Assembly (NCBI GenBank): GCA_003453085.1
Contig: DMMK01000166.1
Span: forward strand, 1 to 11,030
Direction of reading: 5' to 3'
Length of the DNA stretch: 11,030 nt
DNA from: Verrucomicrobiales bacterium
GTDB lineage: Bacteria; Verrucomicrobiota; Verrucomicrobiia; Verrucomicrobiales; Verrucomicrobiaceae
This document shows, piece after piece, positions 6,372 to 11,030 of the stretch; position 1 is the first letter of the stretch, and each line of letters opens with the position of its first letter. A model generated the notes under the pieces. It was not told the origin of the DNA. It did no database searches and saw only the letters and a list, made by a program, of their open reading frames with translations. Both the position numbers and the translations under genes were made by a program.

Positions 6372-6672
6372 ACTGGGTGTTTTAATGGGAGCATCTTCCG
6401 GTTTTTCCCAGAAGCGGTGACGAATCTGTTACATGGATAAGTCTTCGTCAAAGGGAAAGTAAATGAAGTTTCTATGGTTTTAGGTACACGTATGAACGAC
6501 ACAAGGTACATATTATTTGCTACACACTAAGCGTTAGGCCATAATCCATGCCTGTACAATGTACTCACATGCTTCGCAGGTGGTTGAATTTAGCTCGTTT
6601 TTTGCTTTCTCAGAGGTCGGCTTTTTTCCCTTGCCCCCAGGCATCCGCTGCGAATCGTTCAGGCTCCTTACC
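6372..6672. other. Divergent intergenic region between paralogue 3 and mdh
   Basis: About 300 bases with no credible gene, and the most AT-rich part of the window (my hand count for 6481-6540 is 25 G+C of 60). It holds a promoter candidate for mdh and a pyrimidine-rich mdh leader (about 6590-6672). An interrupted GTACA-AT-GTAC motif near 6553-6563 is too short to interpret. I could not pick a convincing promoter for the minus-strand gene. Confidence 0.6.
6517..6545 (+). promoter_or_regulatory. Candidate sigma70-type promoter for mdh
   Basis: TTGCTA (6517-6522; four of six to the -35 consensus) is followed after exactly 17 bases by CATAAT (6540-6545; five of six to the -10 consensus), in locally AT-rich DNA. 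Transcription would begin near 6552, leaving a leader of about 120 bases before the mdh ATG. This is the best match I found by eye in this intergenic region. Confidence 0.45.
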
Positions 6673-7668
6673 ATGAGCAAAGCCCCCATCACAGTCGCAG
6701 TCACCGGTGCCGCCGGTCAGATTGGTTATTCCCTCCTCTTCCGCATCGCTTCCGGTGCCCTTTTCGGAGCCGACCAGCCGGTGAATCTCCGCCTGATCGA
6801 GCGCAATGACGAGAAAGCCCTGAGCGCCCTCAACGGCGTCTGCATGGAACTGGATGACTGCGCTTTCCCCCTGCTCAACAGCATCACCCCCACCTGCGAA
6901 CTCGACGTCGGTTTCCAGGGTGTCAACTGGGCCATCCTCGTCGGTTCCGTGCCGCGTGGCCCCGGGATGGAGCGCAAGGATCTGCTGAAAATCAATGGCG
7001 GCATCTTTACTGGCCAGGGCAAGGCGATCGAGAAAAACGCCGCCGGTGACGTGCGCGTCCTCGTGGTGGGCAACCCGTGCAACACGAACTGCCTCATCGC
7101 CATGAACAACGCCAAGGGCGTGCCTGCAGACCGCTGGTTTGCCATGACCCGTCTGGACGAAAACCGTGCCAAGAGCCAGCTCGCCTCCAAGGCGGGTGTG
7201 CATCACAGCACCGTGTCTAACCTGGCCATCTGGGGCAACCACAGCGCCACCCAGTACCCTGACTTCTTCAACGCCAAGATCGGCGGCAAAGCTGTCACGG
7301 ACGTGATCAGTGACCACGCCTGGCTCAAAGGTGATTTCATCAAGACCGTGCAGCAGCGCGGTGCAGCGATCATTGCCGCACGTGGCCTTTCCTCCGCCGC
7401 CTCCGCCGCGAATGCCGCCTGCGACACCGTCCATAGCCTCACCCGCCCAACGCCTGAAGGTGACTGGACCAGCGTGGCCGTCTGCTCCGATGGCAGCTAC
7501 GGCATCGAAAAAGGCCTCATGTTCTCCTTCCCGATCCGCACCGACGGCAACAAGTGGGAAGTCGTGCAGGGCGTACCCGTCAATGAATTCAGCCAGGAAA
7601 AGATCAAGGCCACGGAAACCGAGCTCCGCGAAGAGCGCGACGCCGTGACCGAACTGGGTCTGATCTGA
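6673..7668 (+). CDS. mdh: Malate dehydrogenase (NAD-dependent, cytosolic-like type)
   Basis: A 331-residue cytoplasmic TCA-cycle enzyme interconverting malate and oxaloacetate with NAD. The N-terminal Rossmann fold begins [20 protein letters not shown], with G12-x-x-G15-x-x-G18. Substrate-binding arginines are in [13 protein letters not shown], followed by VGNPCNTN. The catalytic pair is D162 ([14 protein letters not shown], with R165) and H190 ([12 protein letters not shown]). The pattern and length fit the malate dehydrogenase group that resembles eukaryotic cytosolic enzymes, and MERKDLL with IWGNHS argues against lactate dehydrogenase. The ATG at 6673 gives the standard N-terminus. The frame is open to 6559, but those 38 residues have no family counterpart and overlap the leader. 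No Shine-Dalgarno sequence is obvious. It is probably transcribed from the candidate promoter at 6517-6545; an inverted repeat follows its stop. Confidence 0.97.
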   Translation: MSKAPITVAVTGAAGQIGYSLLFRIASGALFGADQPVNLRLIERNDEKALSALNGVCMELDDCAFPLLNSITPTCELDVGFQGVNWAILVGSVPRGPGMERKDLLKINGGIFTGQGKAIEKNAAGDVRVLVVGNPCNTNCLIAMNNAKGVPADRWFAMTRLDENRAKSQLASKAGVHHSTVSNLAIWGNHSATQYPDFFNAKIGGKAVTDVISDHAWLKGDFIKTVQQRGAAIIAARGLSSAASAANAACDTVHSLTRPTPEGDWTSVAVCSDGSYGIEKGLMFSFPIRTDGNKWEVVQGVPVNEFSQEKIKATETELREERDAVTELGLI

Positions 7669-7679
7669 TCCGTCCGGCT

Positions 7680-7739
7680 CCGAAATCGGGTCTGACCTGG
7701 GGATGGGCACATCCATTCCTGGCTCTGGCCCGATTTTGG
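7680..7739 (+). terminator. Long inverted repeat after mdh, possible terminator or processing hairpin
   Basis: CCGAAATCGGG (7680-7690) pairs with CCCGATTTTGG (7729-7739) over 11 positions with one wobble. The 38-base loop contains a smaller GGATG/CATCC stem. It starts 11 bases after the mdh stop and ends just before the next gene. There is no T-run, so it is not a classical intrinsic terminator; it may stabilise the mdh 3' end or attenuate read-through. Confidence 0.45.
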
Positions 7740-7761
7740 AATGCAGGTTCCCTCCCCCCTT

Positions 7762-8757
7762 ATGTCTCGTTTCCTCGCCCTCTTCCTTGCGGCCGTCACC
7801 AGTGCCAGTGCGCTGGATTTGCGACTGCCGACCGACAACGGAGCCCTGCTGGTCGGGGACGGGGCGGGTTACTTCCAGTTTGTGGACCGGGACTTCGAGG
7901 GGGTGAAATCCACCCCCTGGGAAGGCGGCCAGTTCGGCTTCGTGCGGGATGCCCGCCGCGTGGGCCAGCGCATCGCCTTTGCCCGCTTTCATGAGGGCAT
8001 GGACGTGAAACCCACCCAGCGTGATGCCAAAGGCAATCCTCTGGATGATATCCACCCCATCCTCCCAGGCACAGTGGTTTATGTCACGGCCAGCGCAGGT
8101 CAGAGCAACTATGGGCGCTACATCGTCGTCCAGCATGACCTCACCGAGGGCGCTTTCTTTTCGCTCTACGCCCACCTCGCCTCATCGAATGTCACCGTGG
8201 GGGACAAGGTCACCCACAGCTCCGTGCTCGGACGCATGGGCTACACTGGCAGCGGCATTGATCAGCGCCGCGCCCACCTGCATGTGGAGCTGAACCTGCT
8301 GCTGAACCCCGAATTTGAAGCCTGGCACGCCAGCCACTTTCGCTCCCCCAACCATCACGGCCCCTACAACGGCATGAACCTGCTGGGTGTGGACCTTCAG
8401 GCTCTTTACAAGGCCCACCAGAAAAACCCGGCCATCACCCTGTCTGAGTTCATCCGGGGCAACGAGGCCTGGTTTGAGCTGACCGTCCCGGCCACCGCCA
8501 AGATGGACTTCATCAAACGCTACCCCTGGCTGCGTGATGTGCCCACCGGGCCCGTGAATGCCTGGAAGATCCGCTGCACGCGCTGGGGCCTCCCCGTCAG
8601 CGTCCGCGCTGCCGATCAGGCCGTCCAAAAACCTGTCGTCTCCTGGGTCAAAGACGACCCCATCCCTCATTACTACAACACCCGCGGCCTCGTGAGCAAC
8701 AGCGGCCAGATCACCGTCAGCGGCCTGCAGTTTGCCCAGTTGATGATCGGGCTGTAG
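7762..8757 (+). CDS. Exported M23-family (LytM/lysostaphin-type) zinc metallopeptidase
   Basis: Probably a murein endopeptidase acting in the periplasm or cell wall; 331 residues from the ATG at 7762. MSRFLALFLAAVTSASA is a signal peptide with cleavage likely after SASA. The M23 core spans about residues 60-180, and its zinc/catalytic residues are all present: H77 and D81 in HEGMD, H138 in YAHL, and H172/H174 in HLHVEL. GTVVYVTASAGQSNYGRYIV and GRMGYTGSG are the usual beta-strand and glycine-turn segments. So it looks active, unlike degenerate EnvC/NlpD-type LytM domains. About 150 residues follow the core with no domain I recognise. An ATG at 7741 would add seven residues (MQVPSPL) and weaken the signal peptide, so 7762 is preferred; no clear ribosome binding site decides it. 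Substrate specificity cannot be told from sequence. Confidence 0.92.
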   Translation: MSRFLALFLAAVTSASALDLRLPTDNGALLVGDGAGYFQFVDRDFEGVKSTPWEGGQFGFVRDARRVGQRIAFARFHEGMDVKPTQRDAKGNPLDDIHPILPGTVVYVTASAGQSNYGRYIVVQHDLTEGAFFSLYAHLASSNVTVGDKVTHSSVLGRMGYTGSGIDQRRAHLHVELNLLLNPEFEAWHASHFRSPNHHGPYNGMNLLGVDLQALYKAHQKNPAITLSEFIRGNEAWFELTVPATAKMDFIKRYPWLRDVPTGPVNAWKIRCTRWGLPVSVRAADQAVQKPVVSWVKDDPIPHYYNTRGLVSNSGQITVSGLQFAQLMIGL

Positions 8758-8762
8758 CTCGC

Positions 8763-8817
8763 AAGGCTGCCTGCGTCGGCGCATTTCCCCGGCAGGCTGC
8801 ATCGGTAACTCAGCCTT
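8763..8817. repeat. Nested inverted repeats between the M23 gene and dinG
   Basis: AAGGCTG (8763-8769) matches CAGCCTT (8811-8817), and inside it GCCTGC (8769-8774) matches GCAGGC (8792-8797). The first pair begins five bases after the M23 stop. There is no T-run. It may be a weak 3' end structure for the M23 transcript, or chance in GC-rich DNA. Confidence 0.3.
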
Positions 8818-8865
8818 GGCCACGTCCCCGCTTGCACCACCCGCCGCCCCCGGCATGATGTGCAG

Positions 8866-10875
8866 ATGATCAGTATTCTCGAGGCCTCCGAAGGTGCTCT
8901 CGGCGGGCCTACGCTCGCGGAGAGGATGCACCTGGCCTTTTCCACGGAGGGAAAGCTGGCCCTCTCCCCCCAGTTTGAATACCGGCCCCAGCAGCAGCGC
9001 ATGGCCCAACTGGTGGCGGGCGCGCTGGAGAAAAACAAACCCCTGGTGGTGGAGGCCGCCACAGGCGTCGGCAAATCCCTGGCTTACCTCATTCCTGCCG
9101 TTCAATACGCGCTGGAGCAAGGCCGCAAGGCCATCATCTGCACGCACACGATCAACCTTCAGGAGCAGCTCATTCACAAGGACATCCCGATCGTCAAAAA
9201 GATCCTCGGCCCCTTCCATGCCGAACTGCTGAAAGGCCGCAGCAACTACCTCTGCCCCACCCGCCTGAAGAACGCCTACTCCCACAGTGGCGATCTCTTC
9301 AGCAGCAGCGAGACCGCGGAGCTGCAACTCATCGAAGACTTCTTTCGCGACAATCCCTCCGCCACGTTGAGCGAGATGGACTTCACCCCCGGCGCCCGCG
9401 TTTGGTCCCTGGTGTGCAGTGAGCCCCATGCCTGCACCCCGCGCCGCTGCCCGCCCGGCAGCGGCTGCGTTTACCAGGACGTGCGCCGGCGCATGGCCGA
9501 GGCCGATGTGCTGGTGCTGAACCACACACTCTTTTTCACCCTGCTGGCCTCCGCCGAAGAAGGCCCGCTAGCGGATGATACCAACTTCATTTTCCCGCGT
9601 GACTTCGTCATTCTGGACGAAGCCCACACCATCGAAAACATCGCCGCAAAGGCCTTCGGCATCCACGTCAGCGAGTCCAACATTCGCTTTGAGCTGGGCC
9701 GTCTGTTCAATCCGAAAACGCGCAAAGGCTTCTTCCAATCTCTGGGCGAGCAAGATGGCACCCGCGAGGTCTCCCAGTGCCTGGGCATGGTGGAGAGCTT
9801 CTTCCGCACGGCGGAAAACGCCTGCAAATTCACCGGCCCCTACGCCAAGGAATTTCGCGTGCGCGAGCCCGAGTTGGTGGAGGACACCCTTTCCCTGCCG
9901 CTGCAACGCGTGGCCCGCATCGCCCAAAAGGCAGGCGACGCCGCCAAAAGCGAAGGCCAAAAGCTGGAGCTGCTGGACATCGCCAAACGACTCGGGGCTC
10001 TGCGCCTGGCCATCAGTTCCTTTCTGGATCAGAGCGAGGAAGGCCATGTCTATTGGGCCGAACGCAGCAGTGGAGACAACAAGATCGTCTCCTTTCACAG
10101 CGCGCCCATTGATGTGGCCCCCAAGCTGGAAAGTATCTTCTTCACCGGCACCAAGGCCTGTGTTTTCACCAGTGCCACCCTGGGCGTGGGCGATGATGTG
10201 AAGCTGAACTACTTCCGCAAACGCGTGGGGGCTTACAAGGCGCAAGCCGCCACCATCGAGAGCCCCTTCGACTTCAAAAAGCAGATGAAGCTTTACCTGG
10301 TGAAGCGCATGCCCGAACCCGGGCGGCCCGAATACCAGGATGCGATGATCGAACAGATTGAGTACTTCCTCGGCCTGTCCAAGGGACGAGCCTTTGTGCT
10401 CTTCACCAGCTACAGCCAGATGACGGCCCTGGCGGACCGCATTGAGGACTTCTGCCTAGATCACGGCTGGCGTCTGCTCGTGCAGGGACGCGGCATGCCC
10501 CGGCACCAGATGCTTCACGAGTTCAAGAAGGACACGCACAGCATTTTGTTTGGTACGGACAGCTTCTGGACAGGGGTGGATGTCCCAGGCGAGGCCCTCA
10601 GCAACGTCATCATCACCCGCCTACCCTTCGCCGTGCCGGATCACCCCGTCACCGCCTCCCGCCTGGAGTATCTGGAGGAGCAAGGACTGAACAGTTTCAG
10701 CGAGTACAGCGTGCCCGAAGCCATCCTGAAACTTCGCCAAGGCGTGGGCCGCCTCATCCGCACCCAGAACGACAAGGGCATGGTCGTCATCCTCGACAAC
10801 CGCATCCTCACCAAACCCTACGGCCGCGCCTTCATGGCCAGCCTGCCGGATTGCCCGACAGAGATTGTGGGGTGA
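8866..10875 (+). CDS. dinG: DinG-family ATP-dependent DNA helicase (XPD/Rad3-like, iron-sulfur)
   Basis: A 669-residue superfamily 2, 5'-to-3' type helicase thought to resolve R-loops, forks and damage intermediates in the cytoplasm. Walker A is ATGVGKS (65-71). The DEAH box is LDEAH (D251-H254). Motif V is in FGTDSFWTGVDVPGEALSN. Motif VI is QGVGRLIR (625-632). An iron-sulfur domain lies between Walker A and DEAH, with C130, C190, C195 and C201 as likely ligands; the 5- and 6-residue spacing of the last three matches E. coli DinG. C184 is an extra nearby cysteine. No exonuclease domain precedes the helicase, unlike the Firmicute DinG form. The ATG at 8866 is chosen; a GTG at 8860 would add two residues. 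YoaA-type paralogues have the same layout, so the symbol is a family-level call. The gene is complete and ends in TGA. Confidence 0.93.
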   Translation: MISILEASEGALGGPTLAERMHLAFSTEGKLALSPQFEYRPQQQRMAQLVAGALEKNKPLVVEAATGVGKSLAYLIPAVQYALEQGRKAIICTHTINLQEQLIHKDIPIVKKILGPFHAELLKGRSNYLCPTRLKNAYSHSGDLFSSSETAELQLIEDFFRDNPSATLSEMDFTPGARVWSLVCSEPHACTPRRCPPGSGCVYQDVRRRMAEADVLVLNHTLFFTLLASAEEGPLADDTNFIFPRDFVILDEAHTIENIAAKAFGIHVSESNIRFELGRLFNPKTRKGFFQSLGEQDGTREVSQCLGMVESFFRTAENACKFTGPYAKEFRVREPELVEDTLSLPLQRVARIAQKAGDAAKSEGQKLELLDIAKRLGALRLAISSFLDQSEEGHVYWAERSSGDNKIVSFHSAPIDVAPKLESIFFTGTKACVFTSATLGVGDDVKLNYFRKRVGAYKAQAATIESPFDFKKQMKLYLVKRMPEPGRPEYQDAMIEQIEYFLGLSKGRAFVLFTSYSQMTALADRIEDFCLDHGWRLLVQGRGMPRHQMLHEFKKDTHSILFGTDSFWTGVDVPGEALSNVIITRLPFAVPDHPVTASRLEYLEEQGLNSFSEYSVPEAILKLRQGVGRLIRTQNDKGMVVILDNRILTKPYGRAFMASLPDCPTEIVG

Positions 10876-10960
10876 GGGCGCGATCTGCGTACCGCAGAAA
10901 AGTCTTCAAAAGCTGGATGAAAGGACGCTGCTCCACGTTACCAAGGCATCCAAGCCTCCC

Positions 10961-11030
10961 ATGCTTCGCGCCCTTCTTTCCCTCACGCTCCTTTTAACAT
11001 CGTTGGTTAGCGCTGCTGAACGGCCTAACT
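10961..11030 (+). CDS. Start of an exported protein, truncated by window end
   Basis: An ATG at 10961 opens a frame that runs off the window after 23 codons. The visible residues, MLRALLSLTLLLTSLVSAAE and then RPN, form a textbook signal peptide: one arginine, a leucine-rich core and an SAA cleavage site. It follows dinG by 85 bases on the same strand. The mature protein is not visible, so no function can be offered. Confidence 0.65.
   Translation, partial: MLRALLSLTLLLTSLVSAAERPN

Noticed and set aside
6559..6672. 38-residue N-terminal extension of malate dehydrogenase
   Set aside because: It has no family counterpart and lies in the leader just after a promoter candidate; the ATG at 6673 gives the standard N-terminus.
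6610..8175. Long minus-strand open frame of about 521 residues opposite mdh and the M23 gene
   Set aside because: Composition is that of an antisense shadow of GC-rich coding DNA, and mdh and M23 on the plus strand have intact active sites.
8182..9525. Long minus-strand open frame of about 447 residues opposite M23 and dinG
   Set aside because: It spans two real plus-strand genes and the gap between them and shows no domain; shadow frame.
1..11030. CRISPR arrays, tRNA or rRNA genes, insertion sequences, toxin-antitoxin pairs
   Set aside because: I found no regularly spaced direct repeats, tRNA-like cloverleaf, transposase motif or terminal inverted repeats by eye.

Overview
The window is chromosomal DNA from a GC-rich bacterium. 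The lack of clear Shine-Dalgarno sequences before most genes, the gene styles and a cluster of unfamiliar secreted proteins suggest a Verrucomicrobiota-like organism (Prosthecobacter/Verrucomicrobium type). That assignment is inference from general resemblance; no sequence in the window proves it.

Layout. (1) 1-957, plus strand: pdxA-family gene, cut at its 5' end by the window edge. (2) 965-1660, minus: an OMP-decarboxylase-superfamily enzyme whose active-site residues point to hexulose-6-phosphate synthase (HPS) chemistry rather than 3-keto-L-gulonate-6-phosphate decarboxylase (KGPDC). It shares a 54-bp divergent intergenic region with (3) 1715-2515, plus: a PAS-AraC transcription factor that is the obvious candidate regulator. 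(4) 2545-6371, minus: a less GC-rich block holding three diverged copies of one unrecognised exported protein family (2545-3489, 3790-4740, 5530-6371). A small membrane-anchored HEAT-like protein (4876-5403) lies between the second and third copies. Intrinsic terminators follow the second and third copies, so they are probably separate transcription units. The third copy has an apparent one-base frameshift in an A-run inside its signal peptide. (5) 6372-6672: divergent intergenic region with a sigma70-like promoter candidate. (6) 6673-10875, plus: malate dehydrogenase, an exported M23 metallopeptidase and a DinG/XPD-type iron-sulfur helicase, separated by about 90-110-bp gaps with inverted repeats. 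(7) 10961-11030, plus: the first 23 codons of another exported protein, cut by the window end.

The two flanks are ordinary: central metabolism (pdxA, mdh), cell wall (M23) and DNA repair (dinG). The most likely undescribed content is the three-copy exported family with its HEAT-like companion. The second most interesting item is the HPS-like enzyme paired with a PAS-AraC regulator, with no hexuloisomerase gene in view.
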